A program made the position numbers and the translations under genes. A stretch of DNA of 64,000 nucleotides from Bordetella genomosp. 13 (lineage in GTDB: Bacteria > Pseudomonadota > Gammaproteobacteria > Burkholderiales > Burkholderiaceae_B): the NCBI RefSeq assembly GCF_007679965.1, contig NZ_VEHL01000011.1, positions 62,001-126,000 on the forward strand. The letters are read 5' to 3'. Positions 51,199 to 59,377 of this stretch are shown piece by piece (position 1 is the stretch's first letter; every line of letters begins with the position of its first letter). Under the pieces are notes generated by a model, which was given only the letters and a program-made list of their open reading frames with translations, searched no databases and was not told the origin of the DNA.

Positions 51199-52788
51199 AT
51201 GACGAACCTCGGCGCCCGCGCGCGGCGGCTGACGTATCTGGTGCATCGCTGGACCGGCGTGGCCGGTTGCGTGCTGATGGCGCTGTGGTTCATCAGCGGC
51301 GTGGTCATGCTGTACGTGGGCTATCCCAAGCTCACGCCCTGGGAGCGCCTGGGCGCCCTGCCCGCATTGCCGGCGCAGGGCTGCTGCGTGGCGCCGTCCG
51401 CGTTGCCGCCAGGCGGCGCGGACACCGTCCTGACGTCCATCCGCGGCGAGCCGCATTACGTGCGGACGGATGCGCGCGGCGTGCCGCGCGCCTATGCCGC
51501 GGCGACGGGACAGCCGGCCGGTCCGGTCGATGGCGCGCGCGCCGAGGCCGCCGCGCGGGCCTTCGCGCCGGAATCATCGGTGCGCGACGACGGCGAGGTC
51601 TGGGAAGACCGCTGGACCCATTCCCGCGGGCTGGATCCGCACCGGCCGCTGCGGCGCGTGGATCTGCAAGGCGCGGAGCCGGGCACGCTGTACGTGTCCT
51701 CGGCCACCGGCCAGGTGGTGATGGACGCGCCGCTGGCGCAGCAGCGCTGGAACTACGTGGGCGCCTGGCTGCACTGGCTGTACCTGTTCCGCAACCAGCC
51801 GGTCGATCCGGTGTGGACGTGGACGGTGATCGTGCTGTCCGCGTTCTGCACGCTCAGCGCGGCCACGGGTATCGTGGTCGGCATCTGGCGCTGGCGCTTC
51901 CGGGGCCGCTACAGATCCGGCTCGCGCTCGCCGTATCGCGAGGGCTGGATGCAATGGCACCACGTCGTGGGGCTGCTGTTCAGCGGCATCCTGTTCACGT
52001 GGATCTTCAGCGGGCTGATGTCGATGAATCCGCTGGACGTGTTCTCGCCCGCGCACGGGCGCCCGAACGTGGTGGCGTATCGCGATGCAGGCGACGGCGG
52101 CCGCGGCGGCCTGCCGACCCCGGACGGGCCAGGTGGATCGGGGCACCCAGGCCGATGCCGAGCGGACTGCGCCGCGCTGCAGGATCCGGCTCGCATGCTG
52201 CGGACCTTGCAGGAGAGCGGTTTCCGCGCGGTCGAGCTGCAATGGCGCCGCGTTGCGGGCGTGCCCCATGTGCTGGCGTACGACGCCTCGGCCGCCAGCC
52301 GGCTGGTATTCGACGATGGACAGGGGCATCCCGCGATTGCCCGGCAATGGACCCCGCAGCAGCTGATGCCGGCCGCGGCGCGACTGTTCGAGGCGCCCAT
52401 CGTCGCCAGGCAGGTGCTGGACCGCTACGATGACTACTACTACCAGCGCCAGCTCGAGGCCATGAACGGCGCGCAGGCGCGCGGCCTGCCCGTGCTGCGG
52501 CTTGATTTCGCGGATGCCGGCGGCACCCGCGTCTACATCGACCTGCGCACCGGCGAGATCGCCGCCAGCCTGGACCGCTCGCAGCGCGCGGGGCGCTGGC
52601 TGTTCAATTTCCTGCACAGCTGGGACATGCCCGCGATGCTGCGCGAGGTCCTGCTGCGCGACGTGGCGCTGATCGTGCTGAGCCTGGGCGGGCTGGTGAT
52701 CTCGGTGACCGGCGTGGTGATCGGCTGGCGGCGCCTGCGCGCCTGGATGGCCAGGCTGTCACGCGACCCCGCCGCGGCCCGACGATAG
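51199..52788 (+). CDS. PepSY domain-containing membrane protein
   Basis: A 529-residue inner-membrane protein of the PepSY-associated TM family (PiuB-like). Four hydrophobic helices are evident: about 15-40, 205-230, 255-275 and 485-510, with conserved His residues in VHRWTGVAG, GAWLHWLYLF, WHHVVGLLF and NFLHSWDMP that resemble haem ligands of ferric reductases. A PepSY domain lies between the helices. It lies 15 bases after the TonB receptor gene and is probably co-transcribed, consistent with reduction of an imported metal chelate. A Gly/Pro/Cys-rich insert at about residues 300-335 is unusual. Confidence 0.88.
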   Translation: MTNLGARARRLTYLVHRWTGVAGCVLMALWFISGVVMLYVGYPKLTPWERLGALPALPAQGCCVAPSALPPGGADTVLTSIRGEPHYVRTDARGVPRAYAAATGQPAGPVDGARAEAAARAFAPESSVRDDGEVWEDRWTHSRGLDPHRPLRRVDLQGAEPGTLYVSSATGQVVMDAPLAQQRWNYVGAWLHWLYLFRNQPVDPVWTWTVIVLSAFCTLSAATGIVVGIWRWRFRGRYRSGSRSPYREGWMQWHHVVGLLFSGILFTWIFSGLMSMNPLDVFSPAHGRPNVVAYRDAGDGGRGGLPTPDGPGGSGHPGRCRADCAALQDPARMLRTLQESGFRAVELQWRRVAGVPHVLAYDASAASRLVFDDGQGHPAIARQWTPQQLMPAAARLFEAPIVARQVLDRYDDYYYQRQLEAMNGAQARGLPVLRLDFADAGGTRVYIDLRTGEIAASLDRSQRAGRWLFNFLHSWDMPAMLREVLLRDVALIVLSLGGLVISVTGVVIGWRRLRAWMARLSRDPAAARR

Positions 52789-52814
52789 CCGGCGCGGACG
52801 TCCGCACGGACGAT

Positions 52815-52844
52815 TTGCAGCCGGCCCAGACGCAGGCCTACAAT
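52815..52844 (+). promoter_or_regulatory. Candidate promoter of the SulP gene
   Basis: TTGCAG (52815-52820), an 18-base spacer and TACAAT (52839-52844). It lies just after the PepSY gene stop. The predicted transcript start near 52851 leaves a leader of about 244 bases before the SulP start. Confidence 0.55.
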
Positions 52845-52850
52845 CCGCGC

Positions 52851-53094
52851 TGCATTTTCCTTCCGACCCGCCGCCTACCCATGTAACTGCCGCCCCGACC
52901 TCTCTGCCTGGATTCCTTCCAGCCCCTGATTCCAGAGGTCGGTCGCCGCGGCGACGGCGGCGCATGCCGCCGCAAGCAATGGCGGGTTCACGCCCCTTTC
53001 TCGTCATCGTCCGTCCGGATTCGCCCGGACCCCGAGCGCACGCGCGGCTGGCATCTGCCCGTCTTCCGTTTTTCATCCGACATACGCAACCATC
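52851..53094 (+). promoter_or_regulatory. Long structured 5' leader of the SulP transporter gene
   Basis: This 244-base stretch has no gene but several inverted repeats: a 9-bp helix CCGACCTCT (52895-52903) with AGAGGTCGG (52934-52942), a 6-bp hairpin CGGCGG/CCGCCG at 52955-52972, and a 6-bp hairpin GTCCGG/CCGGAC at 53013-53030. The set could be a cis-acting RNA that senses ions or translation. I do not recognise it as a known riboswitch class. Confidence 0.4.
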
Positions 53095-54573
53095 ATGATC
53101 AACTCCTCGCTGCGCCAGGACTGGCTCTCTAACGTCCGCGGCGACCTGCTGTCCGGCCTGGTCGTCGCCCTGGCGCTCATCCCCGAGGCGCTGGCCTTTT
53201 CCCTGATCGCGGGCGTGGACCCCAGCGTGGGCCTGTACGCCGCCTTCAGCATCGCCGTGGTCACGGCGATCACCGGCGGCCGCCCTGCCATGATCTCGGC
53301 CGCCACCGGCGCGGTTGCGCTGCTGATCACCTCGCTGGTCAAGGACCACGGCGTGCAATACGTGTTCGCGGCCGCCGTGCTGGCGGGCTTCCTGCAGATC
53401 GGCGCCGGCCTGCTGCGCCTGGGCGGCCTGATGCGCTTCGTATCGCGCTCGGTCATCACCGGCTTCATCAACGCGCTGGCCATCCTGATCTTCCTGGCGC
53501 AGATCCCGGAACTGACGGCGGGCCCGCCGACGGTCTACGTGCTGGTGGCGGCCGGTCTGGCCATCATCTACCTGTTCCCGTACCTGACCAGGACGATCCC
53601 CTCGCCGCTGGTCTGCATCATCCTGCTGACCATCGTGGCGCTGGCGCTGGACCTGCCGGTGCGCACGGTGCGCGACATGGGCGCCTTTCCCGGCAGCCTG
53701 CCGTCGTTCGCGCTGCCCGCGGTGCCGTTCTCGCTGGACACGCTGCGCATCATCCTGCCCTATTCCGTGGCCATCGCCGTGGTCGGCCTGCTGGAATCGC
53801 TGATGACCGCGTCCATCGTGGACGATTTCACCGACACGCCCAGCGACAAGAACCGCGAATGCCGCGGCCAGGGCTGCGCCAACATCGTGGCCGGCTTCCT
53901 GGGCGGCATGCCCGGTTGCGCCATGATCGGCCAGTCCATCATCAACGTGAAATCCGGCGGTCGCACGCGGCTGTCCAGCCTGGTGGCCGGCATCATGCTG
54001 ATCATCCTGGTGGTGTTCCTGGGCCCGTGGGTCAAGCAGATCCCGATGGCCGCGCTGGTGGCCGTGATGATCATGGTGTCCATCAGCACCTTCGACTGGC
54101 GCTCGTTCCGCAACCTGGCCACGCATCCGCGCAGCTCGTCGTTCGTGATGCTGACCACGGTGGTGGTGGTCGTGGCCACGCACAACCTGGCGCTGGGCGT
54201 GCTGGCCGGCGTGCTGCTGAGCGCGGTGTTCTTCGCCTCGAAGGTGCAGCGCATCCTGCGGGTGGAGTCGGCGCTGGAAGACGGCGGCGCCACGCGGCGC
54301 TACAGCGTGCGCGGGCAGGTGTTCTTCGCGTCGTCCGAATCGCTGGCGGGCGAATTCGATTTCAAGGAAGACATCCCGCGCGTGCTGCTCGACCTGTCGC
54401 ACGCCCACTTCTGGGACATCACCGCCGTGGACGCCCTGGACCGCGTGGTGCATAAGTTCCGCCGCAACGGCATCGACGTGCGGGTGCTCGGCCTGAACCG
54501 CGCCAGCGCCACGATGGTGGAAAAGTACGGCACGCACGACAAGCCGGGGAAGGCGGCGGTGTCGGGGCATTGA
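53095..54573 (+). CDS. SulP family inorganic anion transporter
   Basis: A 492-residue inner-membrane transporter of the SLC26/SulP family, which carry sulfate, bicarbonate or related anions. It has about 12-14 helices (residues 10-395), beginning with the family segment GLVVALALIPEALAFSLIAG, and a C-terminal STAS domain (about 400-490) with DLSHAHFWDITAVDALDRVV. The middle segment RECRGQGCANIVAGFLGGMPG followed by CAMIGQSIINVKSGG is a known signature of the group that includes bicarbonate transporters. The ATG has no strong Shine-Dalgarno, so leader structure may control translation. Ion preference is not fixed by sequence. Confidence 0.9.
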   Translation: MINSSLRQDWLSNVRGDLLSGLVVALALIPEALAFSLIAGVDPSVGLYAAFSIAVVTAITGGRPAMISAATGAVALLITSLVKDHGVQYVFAAAVLAGFLQIGAGLLRLGGLMRFVSRSVITGFINALAILIFLAQIPELTAGPPTVYVLVAAGLAIIYLFPYLTRTIPSPLVCIILLTIVALALDLPVRTVRDMGAFPGSLPSFALPAVPFSLDTLRIILPYSVAIAVVGLLESLMTASIVDDFTDTPSDKNRECRGQGCANIVAGFLGGMPGCAMIGQSIINVKSGGRTRLSSLVAGIMLIILVVFLGPWVKQIPMAALVAVMIMVSISTFDWRSFRNLATHPRSSSFVMLTTVVVVVATHNLALGVLAGVLLSAVFFASKVQRILRVESALEDGGATRRYSVRGQVFFASSESLAGEFDFKEDIPRVLLDLSHAHFWDITAVDALDRVVHKFRRNGIDVRVLGLNRASATMVEKYGTHDKPGKAAVSGH

Positions 54574-54680
54574 TGGACGTGCGCTGGAAAGCGACGCCGT
54601 GAGCTGAGGCATCTTCGTCCCTCACGGCGTGCATCCTCCGGCAAGCTGCGATGCAATCTGCCTTCGGCAAATCACGCAGT

Positions 54681-54733
54681 TTGCGGATCTATATGCTCAA
54701 GTACTATAGTTTTACATGCCATAGAGTGGCATG
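54681..54733 (+). promoter_or_regulatory. Promoter and operator of the toxin-antitoxin remnant
   Basis: TTGCGG (54681-54686), an 18-base spacer and TATAGT (54705-54710) make a fair promoter. The inverted repeat CATGCCA-TAGAG-TGGCATG (54715-54733) overlaps the expected transcript start and the toxin ATG, the usual place for an autoregulatory site bound by the antitoxin. Confidence 0.55.
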
Positions 54734-54990
54734 TTGAGAGTCTCCAAGACGAGGGGAGTCCGACGATTTGCCCGACATGAAGGACTTTCCGATGCCGCAT
54801 TGCGGATGACGGTAGAGCGGGCGCGCAAGGGCCTCATCGACGCGGACCTCGGAGGAGGCCTGATCAAGCAGCGCGTCCACGCCCCGGCCAAGGCCGATCG
54901 GCCGGATTCCGCATGATCGTGGCATACCGCGAGGCGGACCGCGCCGGCCGACGCCATTCGTGACGCTATCGATGAAGGCGATCAGGAGAT
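54731..54990 (+). pseudogene. RelE/HigB-type toxin gene, frameshifted and truncated
   Basis: The first frame gives a 61-residue product containing the family text VRRFARHEGLSDAALR and GLIDADLGGGLIKQRV, which is the N-terminal half of RelE-like toxins of the PF06296 kind. The next expected text, RPGQGRSAGFRMIVAYREAD, is present but in the frame starting at 54874, as if one base were lost near 54877-54879. That frame stops at 54961, and a last piece RDAIDEGDQEI appears in a third frame just before the antitoxin start, with the middle of the C-terminal half missing. So the toxin is broken by at least two lesions and cannot make a full-length protein. The promoter/operator region upstream is still intact-looking. 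Confidence 0.8.
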
Positions 54991-54995
54991 ACGAA

Positions 54996-55328
54996 ATGAC
55001 GACGACCAGGCGTAGCCGCCTTGCCGGCGAACTGATTGAAATGGCCGACGCGCAACGGCGGCTGGGAATCATGGACGAGGCGACGCACGAAAAGATCACC
55101 GCCCGTCATCTTGGGGCGGCAACGTTGCCCACGGCGGAGCCTCTTTCCGCCAAACAGGTGCGCGAAGTTCGCGAACGCGCGCATCTCAGCCAAGCGGCAT
55201 TGGCGCGCTATCTCAACATGACGGCAGGCTATGTATCGCAGTTGGAACGTGGCGCCACTCAGGCCAAGGGCCCTGCGCTGGCGCTGTTGAACGTGATACG
55301 ACGCAAGGGCATCCAGGCGCTTTACTGA
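54996..55328 (+). CDS. HTH-type antitoxin partner of the broken RelE-like toxin
   Basis: A 110-residue protein with a C-terminal Xre-type helix-turn-helix (about residues 50-100: LSAKQVREVRERAHLSQAAL then ARYLNMTAGYVSQLERGATQ). Its layout (short N-terminal helical part MADAQRRLGIMDEAT, then the HTH) is that of antitoxins that follow PF06296-type toxins. GGAG at 54984 gives a good ribosome binding site for the ATG at 54996. The gene is intact while the toxin in front of it is not, so it may survive as a stand-alone repressor or as protection against related toxins. Confidence 0.85.
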   Translation: MTTTRRSRLAGELIEMADAQRRLGIMDEATHEKITARHLGAATLPTAEPLSAKQVREVRERAHLSQAALARYLNMTAGYVSQLERGATQAKGPALALLNVIRRKGIQALY

Positions 55329-55380
55329 AGACCCGCGTCAGCCGAACCCAGCCCGGCGCGCGAGCGGCGCCCCCTTCCCG

Positions 55381-56157
55381 TCAACGCCTCGCGTACTGCT
55401 CGCCGCCGTCCAGGTCGATGACCGTGCCGCTGAGGTAACCGGCACGCGGCGAGCAGCCGAACACCACCATGTCCGCCACTTCGGCCGGCTCCATCAGGCG
55501 GCCGAAGGGCAGGCCCGTCAGGGTTTCCTGCCAGCGCTCCGCGTCGTTCCAGCGGGCCTCGGCGCGCTGGCGCGCCATGGTCATGACGCGGTCGGTGCGC
55601 GTGCGCGAGGGATTCACGCCGAACACGCGCACGCCGTGGTCCGGCGCCTCGCCGCCCAGGGCGCGCGTGAAGCCGATCAGCGCGGCGTTGCCGGCGGCGC
55701 CGGCGATGTAGTCGGCGCGCGGGTTGGCGCCGCCCATGCCGATGATGTTGGCGATGACGCCCGACTTCGCCTCGCGCATCTGCGGGTAGTACTCGCGGCA
55801 CAGCGCGATGTAGGCGTGCACCTTCAGCTCCCAGCCGGCGCGCAGCCGGGCGTCGTCCACCTGGTCCAGCGACCCCGCCGGGATGGCGCCGGCGTTGTTC
55901 ACCAGGATGTCCAGCCCGCCGACCTTGTCGGCCAGGCGCGCCGCCGCGTAAGGCTCGGCAAGGTCGCACGCGATGATGTCGACCTGTACGCCCGCCTGCT
56001 TGGCCACCTGGCCTGCGGCCTCGGCCAGGACCTGCGCATCGCGCGCCACCAGCACCGGCCGGGCGCCTTCGCGGGCGAACGACACGGCGCACGCCAGTCC
56101 GATGCCCTTGGACGCGCCGGTTATCAGCACGCGCTTGCCACTCAACTGCAGATCCAT
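55381..56157 (-). CDS. Atypical SDR family protein without the catalytic Tyr-Lys motif
   Basis: A 258-residue Rossmann-fold protein of the short-chain dehydrogenase/reductase type. The cofactor motifs are good: VLITGASKGIG at residues 10-20, CDLAEPY near 64 and ILVNNAGAIP at 84-93. But the active site is odd. Tyr150 in RADYIAGAAGNAAL is followed four residues later by Ala154 instead of the catalytic Lys, and the usual Ser region reads ANIIGMGG without Ser. It may bind NAD(P)H without acting as a classical dehydrogenase, or use another mechanism. It lies 26 bases after the BetT-like gene on the same strand. Confidence 0.85.
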   Translation of the reverse strand: MDLQLSGKRVLITGASKGIGLACAVSFAREGARPVLVARDAQVLAEAAGQVAKQAGVQVDIIACDLAEPYAAARLADKVGGLDILVNNAGAIPAGSLDQVDDARLRAGWELKVHAYIALCREYYPQMREAKSGVIANIIGMGGANPRADYIAGAAGNAALIGFTRALGGEAPDHGVRVFGVNPSRTRTDRVMTMARQRAEARWNDAERWQETLTGLPFGRLMEPAEVADMVVFGCSPRAGYLSGTVIDLDGGEQYARR

Positions 56158-56183
56158 GACGTCGTCCTTGTCGCGGGGTAAGG

Positions 56184-58160
56184 CTACTTGGTATGCAGAT
56201 AATGCCGGAATCTATCGTAATGCGTAATCACGTCGGAAATCACGTGGTCGGCGCTGTAGCCATAGATGTCGTAGCCGCGCCCGCCGTTGCTGAGGTAGAC
56301 CTCTGCGCGCGAATAGCGGCGGCGCTCGTCCTTGCTGCCTCGCTGGTCCGACAGGGCGAAGGCGGGAATCGGATGGCTCTGGCGGCGCACCGCATACAGG
56401 AACTCCGGGGTGCCGTCGCCATGCAGCACCTTCAGCTGCACGCCGTCTTCCAGCGTCTCGATCTCGGCCTGCAGCTCGCGGCGCGCCAGCTCTTCCTGCA
56501 CCGAGGTCAGCGCGGGCTTGACCGTGCCGTCGATGAAGCGGTTGACCTGGTCGCGCGTGGGATGGCTGACGATGGCGCTGAGGCGGCGGCGCCACGGCAC
56601 CTGGCCGTCCGACGGCAACAGCGGCGCGGCCTGCAGCGACTGCGTGGCCAGCATGGAGGCCTCGTCGGACAGCGCCTTCCAGATGCCCCAGCACGTGAAC
56701 AGCAGCACCACCGCCAGGGGCAGGCCCGCGATCAGCGCGGCGGTCTGCACCGCGTCCAGCCCGCCCGCCAGCAGCAGGCACGCGGCCACGGCGCCGCAGG
56801 TCAGTGCCCAGAACACGCGCAGCCACAACGCCGGCTCTTCGTCGTCATTGGAACGCGCGGTGATCATGGCGATGACCAGCGCCCCCGCGTCGGAAGCCGT
56901 GATGAAGTACACCGCCACCAGGATGCCCGTCATCCAGGCCAGCACCTGCGACCAGGGCAGGTATTCGAACACGGTGAACAGCGCGATCGACATGTCCTTG
57001 GCCACCGTGGCCGAGATGTCCCCGCCGGCGCGGTTGATGTCCAGCCAGATGGCGAGGTCGCCGAAGATGGTGAACCAGATGAAGCTGAAGCCGGCCGGCG
57101 CGAACAGCACGCCCAGCAGGAACTGGCGGATGGTGCGGCCGCGCGAGATGCGCGCGATGAACAGGCCCACGAAGGGCGCCCACGAAATCCACCAGCCCCA
57201 GTAGAACAGCGTCCACTTGCCCACCCATGGCGTCGGATCGTAGGCGTACACGTGGAATGTCCGGGCCACGAAGCCGCTGAGGTACAGGCCCAGGTTCTCG
57301 ACGAATGCCTGCATCAGGAAGGCGGAGGGTCCCAGGCACAGCAGCAGGAACATCAGCACGAAGGACAGGATGATGATGAATTCGCTCAGGCGGCGCACGC
57401 CGTAGTCCAGGCCCGTCGCCACTGTGATCGTGGCCAGGATGGTGACGATCAGGATCAGCCACAGCTGCATGTCCAGCGACTGCGTCAGGCCGAACAGGTA
57501 GTTCAGGCTGGCGTTGAGCTGCGACACGCCCAGGCCCAGCGAGGTCGCCAGGCCGGCCAGCGTGCCCACCACGGCGAAGATGTCCACCACCGCCCCGATG
57601 GGACCGTTGACGCGTTCGCCGATCAGCGGATAGAGCGCCGAGCGCAGCGACAGCGGCTGGTTCTTGCGATACCCGAAGTACGCCAGGCACATGCCCAGCA
57701 ATGCGTACACGGCCCACGCGTGCACGCCCCAGTGGAAATACGTGATCTCCATCGCATCGCGTATCGCCTGCACCGAGCGCGGCTCGGCGTCGGGCGGCTG
57801 CGAGAAGTGCGTGATGGGTTCGGCCACGCCGTAGAACACGATGCCGATGCCCATGCCGGCCGAGAACAGCATGGCCACCCACGTGCCGTAGCTGTAGTCC
57901 GGCGAGGAGTCGTCGGGGCCGAGCTTGATGCGGCCGTACGGGCTGATCGCCAGCCCGATCAGGAACACCACGAAGAAGCCCACGGCCAGCAGGTAGAACC
58001 AGCCGGCTTCGGCGATGACCCAGGCATTGGCGTGTTCGAAGAATGCGTTGGCTGATTCGGGCCGCAGGCTGGCATAGGCGATCAATGCGAGCGCGATGAT
58101 GGCCGAGCCGAAGAATGTGAGGGGGGAGACTGTCTGGGACAGTGTCTTCTTGGTCGACAT
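56184..58160 (-). CDS. betT: BCCT family choline/betaine transporter, BetT-like
   Basis: A 658-residue membrane transporter of the betaine-choline-carnitine family. It has 12 predicted helices with the family core ATSLGLGVSQLNASLNYLFG, the Trp-rich substrate helix FYWGWWISWAPFVGLFIARI and LDINRAGGDIS. Like E. coli BetT it has a long cytoplasmic C-terminal domain (about residues 520-658), which in BetT takes part in osmotic control. The ATG at 58160 follows GGAT; the longer frame is rejected. No betAB or betI genes are next to it, so it probably feeds a pathway elsewhere or acts in osmoprotection. An inverted repeat TCCGCGGCC/GGCCGCGGA lies upstream at 58183-58209. Confidence 0.88.
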   Translation of the reverse strand: MSTKKTLSQTVSPLTFFGSAIIALALIAYASLRPESANAFFEHANAWVIAEAGWFYLLAVGFFVVFLIGLAISPYGRIKLGPDDSSPDYSYGTWVAMLFSAGMGIGIVFYGVAEPITHFSQPPDAEPRSVQAIRDAMEITYFHWGVHAWAVYALLGMCLAYFGYRKNQPLSLRSALYPLIGERVNGPIGAVVDIFAVVGTLAGLATSLGLGVSQLNASLNYLFGLTQSLDMQLWLILIVTILATITVATGLDYGVRRLSEFIIILSFVLMFLLLCLGPSAFLMQAFVENLGLYLSGFVARTFHVYAYDPTPWVGKWTLFYWGWWISWAPFVGLFIARISRGRTIRQFLLGVLFAPAGFSFIWFTIFGDLAIWLDINRAGGDISATVAKDMSIALFTVFEYLPWSQVLAWMTGILVAVYFITASDAGALVIAMITARSNDDEEPALWLRVFWALTCGAVAACLLLAGGLDAVQTAALIAGLPLAVVLLFTCWGIWKALSDEASMLATQSLQAAPLLPSDGQVPWRRRLSAIVSHPTRDQVNRFIDGTVKPALTSVQEELARRELQAEIETLEDGVQLKVLHGDGTPEFLYAVRRQSHPIPAFALSDQRGSKDERRRYSRAEVYLSNGGRGYDIYGYSADHVISDVITHYDRFRHYLHTK

Positions 58161-58307
58161 GCGTGAATCCTTGTTCTTGACGTCCGCGGCCACACGGACC
58201 GGCCGCGGATCACCCTGCTTCTGTAACACCCAACCCTATCAAAGTTGCTAAGCGTATTGAGGACACATGTGAAAGCAAGTGTAGGGACTGGCCGGTGGCC
58301 AGGCGCG

Positions 58308-59288
58308 CTATGCGGGCACGTGCGCGGCGTCGGCAGGGCTGCGCTGCGCCTGTCCGCCCTGCTGCGCGAGGCCGTCCTCGGCGATGCCCTGCGCCAGGAT
58401 CATCGCGAAGGCCCGCATGTGGCGGCTGCTGGAGCGGTCGCGGCGCCATATGGCGGCCAGCGGCGAACGGCTGAGCGCGGGCCGGGCCGGCAGCACGCGC
58501 AGCTCGCCGCGCGCCTGCCATACCTCGGCCACCGAGCCGGGCAGCATCCACACGTAGTCGCCGGTGCGCAGCATCTCGCGGCTGAGTTCCAGCGACAGCG
58601 CGCCCACCATGGCGGGAACGGGCAGGCCGGCCTGGTTCAGGACGGCCTCCAGTTCGCCGCGGATGCGGCTGCCGGGCAATGCCGTGATCCACGGATAGCG
58701 CAGGTAGTCCGCCAGGCTGGCCCGCGGGCGCGCGGCCAGGGGATGTCCGGGCGCGCAGGCCAGCACCACGGGATCGTTCAGCAGGGTCACCGACCGGTAG
58801 CTGTGCGGATTCGCCGTGGCCGGGAAGCGGCTGATCAACATGTCGATGGCGCCGGAATCCAGGTCTTCGATCAGCTGTTCGTGCGTGCCGACCTGGACGG
58901 ACAGCGTCACGCGCGGATACGCCTGCTGGAACGCCACCGCGGCCTGCCCGACGGGCCAGCCCGAGAACAGCGAGAACACGCCGACGGTCAGGCTGCCCTC
59001 GTCGCCGCGCGACATGGCGGCCAGGTCGACCTCGGCCTTGCGGTAATCGCTGAGCAGTTGTCGCGCATGGCGGCACATGGCCTGCCCCAGCGGCGTGCAG
59101 GTGGTGCCCTTGGCCGTGCGCTCGAACAGGCGCGCCCCGACCAGCTCCTCGATTTCCGCGATGGCGCGCGACAGGCCGGACTGCGTGCTGTGCAACTGGG
59201 CCGCCGCCTTGGACAGGTTGCCCAGGTCGGCGACCATCAGCACGATTTCCAGGTGGCGGATGCGGAGTTTTCCCTTGAACGGCGTCAT
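58308..59288 (-). CDS. LysR family transcriptional regulator
   Basis: A 326-residue regulator with the N-terminal winged HTH (about 5-65: AAAQLHSTQSGLSRAIAEIE then LVGARLFERTAKG) and a periplasmic-binding-protein-like effector domain (about 95-300). The C-terminal tail after about residue 305 is Gln/Ala-rich. It lies 89 bases downstream of the Bug gene, on the same strand, and 147 bases upstream of the BetT-like gene. LysR proteins next to Bug genes often control them with a small organic acid as effector; the position allows control of either neighbour. Confidence 0.92.
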   Translation of the reverse strand: MTPFKGKLRIRHLEIVLMVADLGNLSKAAAQLHSTQSGLSRAIAEIEELVGARLFERTAKGTTCTPLGQAMCRHARQLLSDYRKAEVDLAAMSRGDEGSLTVGVFSLFSGWPVGQAAVAFQQAYPRVTLSVQVGTHEQLIEDLDSGAIDMLISRFPATANPHSYRSVTLLNDPVVLACAPGHPLAARPRASLADYLRYPWITALPGSRIRGELEAVLNQAGLPVPAMVGALSLELSREMLRTGDYVWMLPGSVAEVWQARGELRVLPARPALSRSPLAAIWRRDRSSSRHMRAFAMILAQGIAEDGLAQQGGQAQRSPADAAHVPA

Positions 59289-59377
59289 GTGAAGCGGCCA
59301 CGGCAGTTCGGACGATTATTCTCCCCTGCCCCGCCTGGCGCAACGCCGCACAAACCCTTGCAAAATGGCGCCGCGGC

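Noticed and set aside
48646..51456. A 936-codon open frame on the minus strand
   Set aside because: Antisense to the TonB receptor gene, low-complexity translation.
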